Source: Bacillota bacterium (lineage in GTDB: Bacteria > Bacillota > Sulfobacillia > Sulfobacillales > Sulfobacillaceae). From it: a stretch of 64,000 nt of DNA. Location of the stretch: assembly GCA_023511625.1 (NCBI GenBank), contig JAIMBD010000001.1:186001-250000 (forward strand), read 5' to 3'. Positions 1-7,847 of the stretch are shown piece after piece. The notes beneath the pieces are model-generated. The model searched no databases. It saw only the letters and a program-made list of their open reading frames with translations, and had not been told where the DNA came from. A program made the translations under genes and the position numbers. Positions within the stretch are counted from its first letter, which is position 1, and each line of letters begins with the position of its first letter.

Positions 1-86
1 CCCAGTCGCTGCGTTACTGGACCCCGGCGGTCCACCGGGCGGCCTTCTGTCTGCCGCCTTTTGTCCAGGAGCTGATCGATGCCTGA
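1..86 (+). CDS. speE: Spermidine synthase, C-terminal end (partial)
   Basis: The reading frame open from the left edge (phase starting at base 3) encodes 27 residues and stops at TGA 84-86. The peptide contains RYWTPAVHRAAF followed by LPPFVQELI, which matches the typical C-terminus of polyamine aminopropyltransferases (RYYxPxVHRAAFxLPxFVQ). The stop overlaps the ATG of the downstream agmatinase gene by 8 bp, as expected for a translationally coupled speE-speB pair. Only the tail is visible, so neither the active site nor the substrate can be judged. The assignment rests on the short motif and on the neighbour. Confidence 0.75.
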   Translation, partial: QSLRYWTPAVHRAAFCLPPFVQELIDA

Positions 87-969
87 AGGGTTTACTCGGC
101 AAGACCGGTTTTTGGGCATGGAGGCGACCTACGCCGAGGCAGAGTGGGTACTGATGGGGGTGCCGTTCGACACCACGGCCTCGTTTCAGCCGGGGTCGCG
201 CTTTGGTCCGCCCCGGATCCGCGAGGCGTCCTTTGCCTTGGAAACTTACTCCCTGGCTGCGGCGTGCGACCTGACCGAGCTTAGCCTGTGTGACCTCGGG
301 GATTTGGAGCTGCCGTTCGGGAACGTGGCCAAGAGCCTGGACCGGATCCGCCAGGCCGCCGAGGGCCTCTTGGCCGATGGCAAGCGATTTGTGGCCGTGG
401 GCGGCGAACACCTGATTACGCTCCCCTTGGTGCAGGCCGTGGTGGCTCGGTATCCGGACCTGGTGGTGGTGCATTGGGACGCCCATGCCGACCTGCGCGA
501 CCAGTACCTCGGCGAGACGCTCTCCCACGCCACGGTGCTGCGCCGGGTGGCGGAGACGCTCAGAGCAGGCCACCTGTATCAGTTCGGGATCCGGTCGGCC
601 ACGCGCGAGGAGGTGGATTGGGCGTGTCGCCATCACCACTTCTTCCCCCACGAGGTGCGGCGCCCGCTCGAGGCCTGTCGCCCCGAGTGGCAAGGGCGGC
701 CGCTGTACGTGACCATCGACGTCGACGTGATTGACCCTGCCTTCATGCCCGGCACCGGCACGCCGGAACCGGGTGGGATTACCGCGCAGGAGGCACTGGC
801 CGCGTTGGCCAGCTTTCGGGGCCTCGACGTGGTGGCGCTCGACGTGGTCGAAACCATGCCTGCCCACGACCTTTCCCAGCGCTCTAGCATCCTGGCGGCC
901 AAGCTGGTGCGGGAGGCGCTGGCCTGGATCGCCGGGGGGACACCGAAGGAAGGGGGAGCGCGCGGGTGA
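79..969 (+). CDS. speB: Agmatinase / ureohydrolase family protein
   Basis: Protein of 296 residues in the arginase/agmatinase fold. The manganese-site motifs are present: GGEH near residue 109, DAHAD near 134-138 and IDVDVIDP near 213-220, followed by the usual GTGTPEPGG substrate loop. Length fits bacterial SpeB. It should hydrolyse agmatine to putrescine and urea in the cytoplasm and feed the spermidine synthase encoded immediately upstream. Its ATG lies inside the end of speE (8 bp overlap) and its TGA overlaps the GTG start of argS by 4 bp, so the three genes look co-transcribed. Guanidinobutyrase or another ureohydrolase specificity cannot be excluded from sequence, but the speE neighbour favours agmatine. 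Confidence 0.88.
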   Translation: MPEGFTRQDRFLGMEATYAEAEWVLMGVPFDTTASFQPGSRFGPPRIREASFALETYSLAAACDLTELSLCDLGDLELPFGNVAKSLDRIRQAAEGLLADGKRFVAVGGEHLITLPLVQAVVARYPDLVVVHWDAHADLRDQYLGETLSHATVLRRVAETLRAGHLYQFGIRSATREEVDWACRHHHFFPHEVRRPLEACRPEWQGRPLYVTIDVDVIDPAFMPGTGTPEPGGITAQEALAALASFRGLDVVALDVVETMPAHDLSQRSSILAAKLVREALAWIAGGTPKEGGARG

Positions 970-2606
970 GCTCGCGGTACGCCCAGGCCAAGGCCGCCAT
1001 TCAAAACCAACTGTCGGTCCTTGTTCAACGGTGGGACGCAGGATTGGTGCCCGAAGCGATCGCGGTGGAAGAGCCGACCGAGCCCGGCCATGGCGACCTC
1101 GTCAGCAATGTGGCCTTCCGCTTGGCCCGAACGCTCCGGCGGCCGCCGCGGGCCGTGGCCGAGGAGCTGGCGGCGGCATGGTCTCCGCATCCAGCGCTGG
1201 AACCGCCCGAAGTGGGGGGCGCTGGATTTCTCAACTTCCGCCTGAGGACTGCCTGGCTGGCCGAGGTGGTAAGGGAGGTGCTGGAAGCCGGGCCCCGCTA
1301 TGGGTCGAGTGACGTCGGCGGGGGGCAGCGGGCGCTGTTGGAGTTTGTCTCTGCCAACCCCACCGGCCCGTTGGTGGTGGTCAATGGGCGGTCGGCGGCC
1401 GTGGGCGATACCCTGGCCCGCCTCATGGCAGCGGCGGGATGGCAGGTGGAGCGCGAGTACTACGTCAATGACGCCGGCAACCAGATCGAGCGGCTGGGAG
1501 AGGCCATGTCGCTGCGCCTGCGCGAGCTTCGGGGCCAGCCGTTGCCGGATCCCTGGCCAGAAGGGGTCTACCCGGGAGAATACGTGCGGGATCTGGCCCA
1601 GCGCTGGCTTGCGGCGGGAAGGCCGACGCCCGAGACGGTGGAGGCGCTCGGCGAGTGGGCTGCCGAGGCCTTGCGGGCCGAGCAGGAGCAAGAATTGTTG
1701 CGCTTCGGCGTGCGCTACGACCGCTGGTTCTCGGAACGGGCCCTGCGCCGGTCGGGCGCCTGCGAGGCGCTCTTGGAGCGGCTGCGCAGGGAAGGGTTGT
1801 TGGTGGAAGCGGACGGGGCCGAGTGGTTTCTCTCCACGCGCTGGGGCGACGACAAGGACCGGGTGATGGTCAAGTCTGATGGCAGCTGGACCTATTTCGT
1901 GCCCGATGCCGCCTACCATGCCGACAAGCTGGCGCGCGGGTACGATGTCGCCATCGACCTTTTGGGGCCTGACCACCACGGCTACATCGGGCGGCTGAAG
2001 GCGTTGGTCCAAGCCCTGGGGTATCCCGCCGAGCGCCTCGAGGTGCATATCGTCCAGCTGGTGCGGCTGGTGCGTGGGGGCCAGACGGTCCGCATGTCTA
2101 AGCGGGGCGGCAGCTTCGTGACCTTGGGCGAACTCGTGGACGAGGTGGGGGTCGACCCGGCCCGGTGGTTCTTCTTGGAACGGGCCATGGACACGCCGCT
2201 CGATTTCGACTTGGACCTGGCTCAGCTCAAGAGCAACGACAACCCAGTCTACTACGTGCAGTACGCCGCCGCGCGCATCAAGAGCCTGGCTCGCCTGGCG
2301 CCGGCCGAATCGCTCCCGGATCCTGATCTAAGCCAGCTCCAAGAGCCGGAAGCGCGGGCGCTGCTATTGGACTTGGCGCGCTTTCCTGACCTCGTGGCCA
2401 AGGCTGCCCAATCGCGCGCTCCGCATCTTTTGCCGCGCTACCTCCACCAGCTGGCCGGCGATTTCCACCTGTTCTATCGCCTGTACCGGATCCTGCAGGC
2501 TCCGCCGCCCCAGGCGGCTGCCCGCTTGGCGCTTTCCCGGGCGGTGTTGGTCGTGCTCGAGCGCGGGCTCGGCCTGATGGGCATCTCGGTCCCAGAACGC
2601 ATGTGA
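966..2606 (+). CDS. argS: Arginyl-tRNA synthetase
   Basis: Class Ia ArgRS of 546 residues. An N-terminal Add1-like domain (about 1-110) is followed by the Rossmann catalytic domain with SANPTGPL near residue 120, the highly conserved YYVNDAGNQI and the KMSKS-equivalent RMSKRGGSF near residue 376. A C-terminal DALR anticodon-binding domain follows (about 430-546, with NPVYYVQYAAARI at its boundary). The HIGH box is unusual: the common HVGHGR after NPTGPL is VVVNGR here, so both histidines are absent. Everything else is well preserved, so the enzyme is probably active. The gene starts with GTG overlapping the speB stop. No second argS is visible in the window. Confidence 0.92.
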   Translation: MSSRYAQAKAAIQNQLSVLVQRWDAGLVPEAIAVEEPTEPGHGDLVSNVAFRLARTLRRPPRAVAEELAAAWSPHPALEPPEVGGAGFLNFRLRTAWLAEVVREVLEAGPRYGSSDVGGGQRALLEFVSANPTGPLVVVNGRSAAVGDTLARLMAAAGWQVEREYYVNDAGNQIERLGEAMSLRLRELRGQPLPDPWPEGVYPGEYVRDLAQRWLAAGRPTPETVEALGEWAAEALRAEQEQELLRFGVRYDRWFSERALRRSGACEALLERLRREGLLVEADGAEWFLSTRWGDDKDRVMVKSDGSWTYFVPDAAYHADKLARGYDVAIDLLGPDHHGYIGRLKALVQALGYPAERLEVHIVQLVRLVRGGQTVRMSKRGGSFVTLGELVDEVGVDPARWFFLERAMDTPLDFDLDLAQLKSNDNPVYYVQYAAARIKSLARLAPAESLPDPDLSQLQEPEARALLLDLARFPDLVAKAAQSRAPHLLPRYLHQLAGDFHLFYRLYRILQAPPPQAAARLALSRAVLVVLERGLGLMGISVPERM

Positions 2607-2610
2607 GGAC

Positions 2611-3252
2611 TTAGGCGCGGCCTTGGGGCCTCCGCCTCAGGCCTTGCCATCGCCATCCCACGGCCCCTGCTCCGAGGAGGGGAAGGGTTGCCGCCCACGG
2701 CACTTCGGGTAGCTGGCCGACGGGGGCGGTGCTGCTGCCGTTGCACACCGGTGCCGTGTCTTGATCATTCAGCGCGCCGTCGATCATTTGGTAGACGTGG
2801 AAGACGTGGTCCGTATGGGGTCGGTCGACCAGCGCGACGGTGTAGGGGTCCTGGGGATGCCCGAGCGACGCCGCAAAGGTATAGGTGGCAGAGGCGCTGT
2901 GGCCAGGCGTCAAGAGGCCGGAGGGCGCCAAAAGACCGGTGGCCGGGATCTGTACGACGGTTCCGGTCTGGGTATCGGTGAGGGCGATGACCGGCAGGGC
3001 TTCGGGGTTGTTTTGGATGTTGGGGTCGGTCGGCGCGGGAAAGCCAAAGGTGCCGGGCACCACGCCGTCGTCGAAGACCGTGACGCCCACGGCGAAGGTC
3101 GTGACGCCCCCGCTGGAGTGCGAGGAGGCCAAAGACACCTGGGTCACCACAAAATGACAGGCGCCGTTGTCGGCCAGCGCGATGCCGCCGAATCCTACAA
3201 GACCTGCGACGGCCTCCAAGGCCACCGTCAGGCCCCAACCGATCCGCTCCAT
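2611..3252 (-). CDS. Secreted protein with C-terminal membrane/sorting tail
   Basis: Not a recognised family. The ATG at 3252 is chosen because GGGAGG lies 6 bases upstream; an open frame continues to 3318 but its peptide is arginine-rich and looks non-coding. The 213-residue product begins with a signal-peptide-like stretch (MERIGWGLTVALEAVAGLVG) ending near ALADNG. A Thr/Val/Pro-rich, beta-type middle follows. The C-terminus has PEVP, a hydrophobic segment (WAATLPLLGAGAVGW) and a basic tail (RRRPQGRA), the layout of sortase or PEP-CTERM-type sorting signals. It is probably exported and held in the envelope. It converges with argS, leaving 4 bp between the stops. Confidence 0.6.
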   Translation of the reverse strand: MERIGWGLTVALEAVAGLVGFGGIALADNGACHFVVTQVSLASSHSSGGVTTFAVGVTVFDDGVVPGTFGFPAPTDPNIQNNPEALPVIALTDTQTGTVVQIPATGLLAPSGLLTPGHSASATYTFAASLGHPQDPYTVALVDRPHTDHVFHVYQMIDGALNDQDTAPVCNGSSTAPVGQLPEVPWAATLPLLGAGAVGWRWQGLRRRPQGRA

Positions 3253-3515
3253 TGGCCGCCTCCCTTCTTCCGCGATCGTGGGACGGTCCCGCGATGCTTT
3301 CCGGCCTTCTCTCCCCACGATACCCGAAGAGGCCAGCCATGGCCGTCGCCAGTCGGGGCTCTATTTCGGTCTTAGGAGCGGTCGCAGTCGGGATCAGAAG
3401 GGTCGGAGTCGCCGCGTCGCCCTGGAGCCCCTTGGGGCATGGGGCCAGGACGGGGACGGCGGGCAGCGGCTTGGGCTTTACCGGAGGGCGAGGGGGCGGC
3501 CCCGGCCGGGCCGTC

Positions 3516-4133
3516 TTAAGGCAGGTACAATTCGGGAAAGGGGTGACGGGACGGCTTCCACTTGGTGACCACAGGGCCGGGTGGAGGCGGCTTTAGCCCC
3601 GCTTCCGGCGCTTGGTGGGCCAACAGCCAGACTTGCGCCTCTTCTTTGCTGGTGCAACTCGACAGCGGGCGCTTCCTCAGCGAGCGCTCGGCTTCGCGGA
3701 GCAAGGCTTGCTCGCGCGCCAACACCCGCAAGATCACGGGGTGGGTAGGGCGAAAACCGGTGCGCGCGATGAACTCCGAGGGCAGGGCGTTGTTGCGGCT
3801 GTGGTTGCACGCCCGGCAGGCCACGACGCAATTGTCAAGCCGCGTCCGCCCGCCCCAACACAGCGGGATGACGTGGTCCACGGTGGAACCCGGCCCATGG
3901 CACCACGCGCAGGTCCATCCATCGCGGCGCCGCACCTGACGCAGCACCTTGCGATGGGCCAGCGGGCGATAGCGGAGGTGCAACACGCCCGCCTCGTCTA
4001 GATCCGCCAGGCCATCCACGAGGTTTTGTAACGCCTTGGCGGGCGAACAGGGAGTCAGGCGATGCCCTTCGAGGTCGACCACCGGCACGCGGAGGTCGGC
4101 CGGGGCGGCTTCTAAGAACAGCACCGGATCCAC
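3516..4133 (-). CDS. HNH endonuclease family protein
   Basis: Protein of 205 residues. The C-terminal half carries an HNH nuclease motif: CAWC near residue 78, DHVIPLCWGG, DNCVVACRACNHSRNN, which gives two zinc-binding CxxC pairs and the catalytic H-N-H pattern. The N-terminal part (VLFLEAAPADLRVPVVDLEG) resembles the leader of the stand-alone HNH proteins common in Gram-positive bacteria and cyanobacteria. It is a cytoplasmic nuclease of unknown biological role. It lies alone between two minus-strand genes, and no intron, intein or restriction partner is visible, so I do not call it a homing or restriction enzyme. Confidence 0.75.
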   Translation of the reverse strand: MDPVLFLEAAPADLRVPVVDLEGHRLTPCSPAKALQNLVDGLADLDEAGVLHLRYRPLAHRKVLRQVRRRDGWTCAWCHGPGSTVDHVIPLCWGGRTRLDNCVVACRACNHSRNNALPSEFIARTGFRPTHPVILRVLAREQALLREAERSLRKRPLSSCTSKEEAQVWLLAHQAPEAGLKPPPPGPVVTKWKPSRHPFPELYLP

Positions 4134-4211
4134 GCGCTCCTAGCCCCCATCGGCGCCGGGGATCGGGTCCCGCGCGCGCTAGGTTCAGGGTACCACGCTC
4201 CACGGCCGCTT

Positions 4212-6935
4212 TCAAACCCGGGACAACCGGATGCGGGCGTCCACCACCCAGGCCCCTTGGCCCTCGCTGCCCACTACCACCGGGTTAAGATCGAGCTCAA
4301 CCACCTCCGGGAGCCGTTCCCCGATCCAGGCCACGCGACGAAGGATGTCCACCAAGGCACTGCGGTCGGCGGGGGCACGTCCGCGGGCGCCGGCCAGCGC
4401 GCCGCGCGCCCGGATGGCGTCGAGCATCTCGGCGGCGTCGACTTCCGTCAACGGCAGTACGCTTAACGCGACGTCCCCGATGACTTCCGCCCAAATCCCC
4501 CCGAGCCCAAAGGCCACGAGCGGCCCGAATTGGGGGTCGACGGTCAGGCCGACCAAGCACTCGAGACCCGGTGGAGCCATGGGTTGCACCAAAAAGCCCT
4601 GGAGCTTTAGGGCGGGCGCCGTCGCCGCAAGGCGGGCGGCCATCTTCCGCGCGGCTTCGGCCACGTCCGCGGAGCCGCGTAGCCCAAGCGCCACTCCGCC
4701 GACTTCGGTCTTGTGGACCACGCCGGTCGCCACCACTTTGAGGGCCACCGGGCCGGGAACCGCCGCGGCCAACGCCGCCGCCTCCTCGGTCGTGGCGGCC
4801 ATCTGCGGCACAATCACTGGCAAGCCCACCGCCTGAAGGAGGGCGAAGACATCCTGGGGTGCCATCCACCCTTGTGCGTCTGTGGCGGCGTGGTGCAGGA
4901 TGCGCCGTACGGCTTCCTCCTGGCGGTCCGGAAGGTGCAAGACCTCGCCAACCGGGCGGGAGCGCCAGCGCTGATAACGCCAGCCCGCAGCGAGGGCGCG
5001 CGCGGCCGCCTCCGGCCAAGCAAAGACGGGCACCTCCCCTCCACCTGGATCCAAGACGGGAGGCGGCGCCCCCTCGATGACGCAGGCCAGAACCGGTTGG
5101 CTTCTGCCGCTTGCCCGCGCGGCCGCGGTCTCCTCGGCGATGGCCGCCAGGAAGGCCGGGCGGTCGGCGGCCGTAAGGGGCACGTAAATCGCCAAGACGG
5201 CATCGTAGGTGTCGTCGGCCAACAGCTGGCGCAGCACGAGCCGGTATTGATCGGCTGTCACGCCGGCGGTGCCGTCGAACGGGTTTCCGAGGCTGGCTTG
5301 GGCCGAAAGGAGGGTGGCGAGGGCTGACCGCAAGGGGTCGGAAGGGGGAGGCACCTCGAGCCCGGCCGCAGTCAGGGCATCGGCGGCCAAGATCGCGGGC
5401 CCCCCGGCGTTGGTGAGGATGGCCACGCGAGGGCCGCGGGGCAGCGGTTGGCGGACCAAGAAGGCAGCGATGTCGAACAGCTCCTCCACCGTCTCTACCC
5501 GCAGCACTCCAGTCTGCTGGCACAACGCCTCCACGGCGGCGTCTTGGGTGGCCAGGGCGGCGGTGTGCGAAGCCGCAGCGCGTTCTCCGACCTGGGTGCG
5601 GGCGGCTTTGACCAGCAATATCGGCTTTTTCTGGCTGACGCGGCGGGCGATGTGGGCGAACCGGCGCGGGTTGCCAAAGGATTCGAGGTAGAGCACGATG
5701 ACGTGCGTGGCGGGGTCTTGCTCCCAGTATTGCAGGAGGTCGTTGCCGCTGACGTCGACCTTGTTGCCGGTGCTGGCAAACGAGGAGACACCAAGCCCGT
5801 GAGCGGCGGCGTAATCCAAAAGGGCCAGGCCCAAAGCTCCGCTCTGCGAAGCCATGGCCAAGCGTCCGGAAGCCGGCATGGTCGGAGCGAAACTGGCGTT
5901 GAGGTGGACGGCGGGGTCGGTGTTGAGCACGCCGAGGCAGTTTGGCCCCACCACACGCATGCCGCCGTGCCAGGCGAGATGGCGCAAGGCCTCCTGGCGC
6001 GCTTGGCCCGCGCCCCCGATTTCGGCAAAGCCGGCCGTCACCACCACCACTGCGCGCACGCCTGCCGCAGCCAGACCTTCCATCGCCGGGAGCACGCCCT
6101 CCGAGGGGACGGCCACCACGGCCAAGTCGATACCTGGGGGGAGCTCGCGCGGGCTCGGCACGGCTGGGATGGGCCCGACATGGTCGGTGTGGGGATTGAC
6201 CGCCCAGACCCGACCTTCGAAGCCTGCTCGCACCAGGTTGTCGAGAATCCGGCGACCGATCTTGCGGGGATCCCGAGACGCGCCGACCACCGCGACGGCG
6301 CGGGGGCAGAAGAGGGGGACCAGCGAGGCCACAGTGGCTTCGCGGTCGCGGTCGTCGAATCGGGCCAAGCTCGTGGCAGTGGGGACGATGGTCACCAAGA
6401 CCGTCTCCTCGTCTCCGACCAGCGGCGACTGGGTGTGGGTCAGAAACCCGCTGTGGGCCAGCACTTCGGCCATGGCGGGGTTGTCTCGGCGCATGGCGGC
6501 CCGAAAGGCCGTCATGCCGTGCCGCCAGGCGACCATGGCCAGCCGTTCCAAGAGGATGGTGCCCAGTCCGCGCCCCTGCCAGGCGTCGTCGACCAATAGG
6601 GCCAGTTCCGCCGTGCTCCCGACCGGGTCCCGGGCGTAGGAGCCGAGCGCGACCACCGTTTCGGCGTAAAGGTCACCCATGGTTACCACCAGGGCCAAGG
6701 CGGTACGGGGGGAGGCGTCGGCCAACGCCAGCACCTGGTCGACGAGGCGCTGGTCCACCCGTACGGCGCCGTGAAAGCGGTGCTGAAGGGTTTCCCGGGA
6801 CTGGCGAGCCAGAAAAGCCAAAAGGCGCTCGCGATCCAGGGTCGAAAGGGGCCGGATTTCGGCGGAGGTGCCGTCGCGTAGGAGGATGCGGCCCCTTTCA
6901 GGCCGGTGCTGCACCAGCGGGTCGCGGGTTTCCAC
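4212..6935 (-). CDS. GNAT acetyltransferase fused to ADP-forming acyl-CoA synthetase
   Basis: Fusion of about 907 residues. Order: an N-terminal GNAT domain (about 10-190, acetyl-CoA loop QGRGLGTILL), a CoA-binding Rossmann domain (AVVGASRDPRKIGRRILDNL), a succinyl-CoA-ligase-like domain (VGPNCLGVLN, SQSGALG, SHTAAL) and a C-terminal ATP-grasp domain (GPVALKVVATGVVHKTEVGG). The domain set is that of Pat/PatZ-type lysine acetyltransferases and ADP-forming acetyl-CoA synthetases. The SHTxAL histidine is kept, whereas some Pat proteins lose it, so CoA-ligase activity is possible. Start: GTG at 6935 is preferred. The frame stays open to 7277, but that stretch contains a strong hairpin and arginine-rich translation. 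Function could be protein acetylation or acyl-CoA formation. Confidence 0.8.
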   Translation of the reverse strand: METRDPLVQHRPERGRILLRDGTSAEIRPLSTLDRERLLAFLARQSRETLQHRFHGAVRVDQRLVDQVLALADASPRTALALVVTMGDLYAETVVALGSYARDPVGSTAELALLVDDAWQGRGLGTILLERLAMVAWRHGMTAFRAAMRRDNPAMAEVLAHSGFLTHTQSPLVGDEETVLVTIVPTATSLARFDDRDREATVASLVPLFCPRAVAVVGASRDPRKIGRRILDNLVRAGFEGRVWAVNPHTDHVGPIPAVPSPRELPPGIDLAVVAVPSEGVLPAMEGLAAAGVRAVVVVTAGFAEIGGAGQARQEALRHLAWHGGMRVVGPNCLGVLNTDPAVHLNASFAPTMPASGRLAMASQSGALGLALLDYAAAHGLGVSSFASTGNKVDVSGNDLLQYWEQDPATHVIVLYLESFGNPRRFAHIARRVSQKKPILLVKAARTQVGERAAASHTAALATQDAAVEALCQQTGVLRVETVEELFDIAAFLVRQPLPRGPRVAILTNAGGPAILAADALTAAGLEVPPPSDPLRSALATLLSAQASLGNPFDGTAGVTADQYRLVLRQLLADDTYDAVLAIYVPLTAADRPAFLAAIAEETAAARASGRSQPVLACVIEGAPPPVLDPGGGEVPVFAWPEAAARALAAGWRYQRWRSRPVGEVLHLPDRQEEAVRRILHHAATDAQGWMAPQDVFALLQAVGLPVIVPQMAATTEEAAALAAAVPGPVALKVVATGVVHKTEVGGVALGLRGSADVAEAARKMAARLAATAPALKLQGFLVQPMAPPGLECLVGLTVDPQFGPLVAFGLGGIWAEVIGDVALSVLPLTEVDAAEMLDAIRARGALAGARGRAPADRSALVDILRRVAWIGERLPEVVELDLNPVVVGSEGQGAWVVDARIRLSRV

Positions 6936-7330
6936 CGTTTTTGTCCCCGGGCGGCATCGCCGGGAGCGACGCCGGGGCCGGGTTCCTCCTTTCCCCGGGA
7001 GGTCTCGACGCGCCCCTCGATGGGAACGTCGAGGGGCGCGGGGCCTCACTCCGGCCAGGATGTTCCTTGTAAGGGATTGTACACCGGTGGCCCAGCGGGC
7101 AACAGCGGCAGTCGGGTCGGATTCGCCGCCGCCCGAGGAAGGCTTCCGAGCCCGATCCTTAAACCTCACATAGAATGTGGGAATATCGCTCAAAAGATCA
7201 CAAGAATATCGGATAAGGCCTTGAACCAACGAAAGGTTTTCGAGTATATTGGTCATGGAAAAGTCAAAGCCTCTCATTGGAACACGCCAGTTGAGAAAGA
7301 CCTTGACAGAGATGACGCGGCCAAGGAGGG
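6936..7330. promoter_or_regulatory. Divergent control region with stem-loop, repeats and promoters
   Basis: This is a 395-bp gap between the divergent acyl-CoA synthetase and amt clusters. For the minus gene there is a TACAAT -10-like hexamer at 7083-7078. Its 5' leader holds a perfect 12-bp stem (CGCGCCCCTCGA and its complement, 7009-7040) and an AAAGGAGG at about 6995-6988 that no start codon follows at normal spacing. For the plus genes there is an inverted repeat CACAT-AGA-ATGTG at 7167-7179, two direct copies of GAATATCG (7181-7188 and 7204-7211), then a sigma-A-like promoter. The region is AT-rich compared with its surroundings. Confidence 0.5.
7221..7250 (+). promoter_or_regulatory. 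Sigma-A-like promoter of the amt cluster
   Basis: TTGAAC (7221-7226), an 18-bp spacer and TATATT (7245-7250). It precedes the small membrane protein gene at 7331 and hence amt. The inverted and direct repeats just upstream are candidate activator sites for nitrogen control. Confidence 0.55.
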
Positions 7331-7729
7331 ATGGCGATGTCTCCGAGTGACGCCCCGCAGTGCCGGCGCCGACCGGTGCGCCTGTATCGCCTAGGTTTTG
7401 GGCGCTGGCGCATGGTGCGCGTGCCGCCGGGAGCCTGCGCGCGGCGCCGCCTGACGGTGAGCGCCGTGGGAATGGGGTGGCTTTTGGTGATCGCGGCCGG
7501 GTGGCCCGTAGCCACGACCCTCTTCGGCGCGGAGGTCATGCGGCTGGCGTGCATGGAGCTGTGGACCATCGGCTTTGGCTTGGTGGGGGCCGTGACGGTG
7601 TTGGTGTTGTGGCCGCGGTCTCGGCCGCGCCCTCGAAAACCCCGCCGGGCGGCCTTTGCGGCCGCGCACCGCACCTCCCGTCTGCCCCCGCGCCCGATTC
7701 CGGACGCACCAGAACGCGCCTTCGACTGA
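7331..7729 (+). CDS. Small membrane protein upstream of amt
   Basis: Not recognised. The product has 132 residues: a basic N-terminus, two probable membrane segments (about 44-60, VGMGWLLVIAAGWPVAT, and about 75-92, ELWTIGFGLVGAVTVLVL) and a strongly basic, proline-rich tail. The ATG at 7331 has AAGGAGGG upstream; a second in-frame ATG at 7337 is possible. It is the first gene after the promoter at 7221-7250 and lies 118 bp before amt, so it is probably co-expressed with the ammonium transporter. No function is proposed beyond a membrane location. Confidence 0.5.
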   Translation: MAMSPSDAPQCRRRPVRLYRLGFGRWRMVRVPPGACARRRLTVSAVGMGWLLVIAAGWPVATTLFGAEVMRLACMELWTIGFGLVGAVTVLVLWPRSRPRPRKPRRAAFAAAHRTSRLPPRPIPDAPERAFD

Positions 7730-7847
7730 AGGACTGCAGGGCGGGCGGGGCAGGGAGCTGTCGGCGGGGCTCGGGGAGGATCGGGCGGGTCGGTTTCGGC
7801 CTTGGCAGGGCCGGCGCTTGGCCCAGGGCAAGAGAAGGAGGACAATC

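Noticed and set aside
633-2048. 471-codon minus-strand frame opposite speB/argS
   Set aside because: Shadow frame of argS; composition and lack of motifs argue against coding.
6960-7010. T-box-like AAAGGAGGAACCC sequence in the acyl-CoA synthetase leader
   Set aside because: It departs from the AGGGTGGNACCGCG core, no specifier stem or terminator is visible, and the gene is not amino-acid related.
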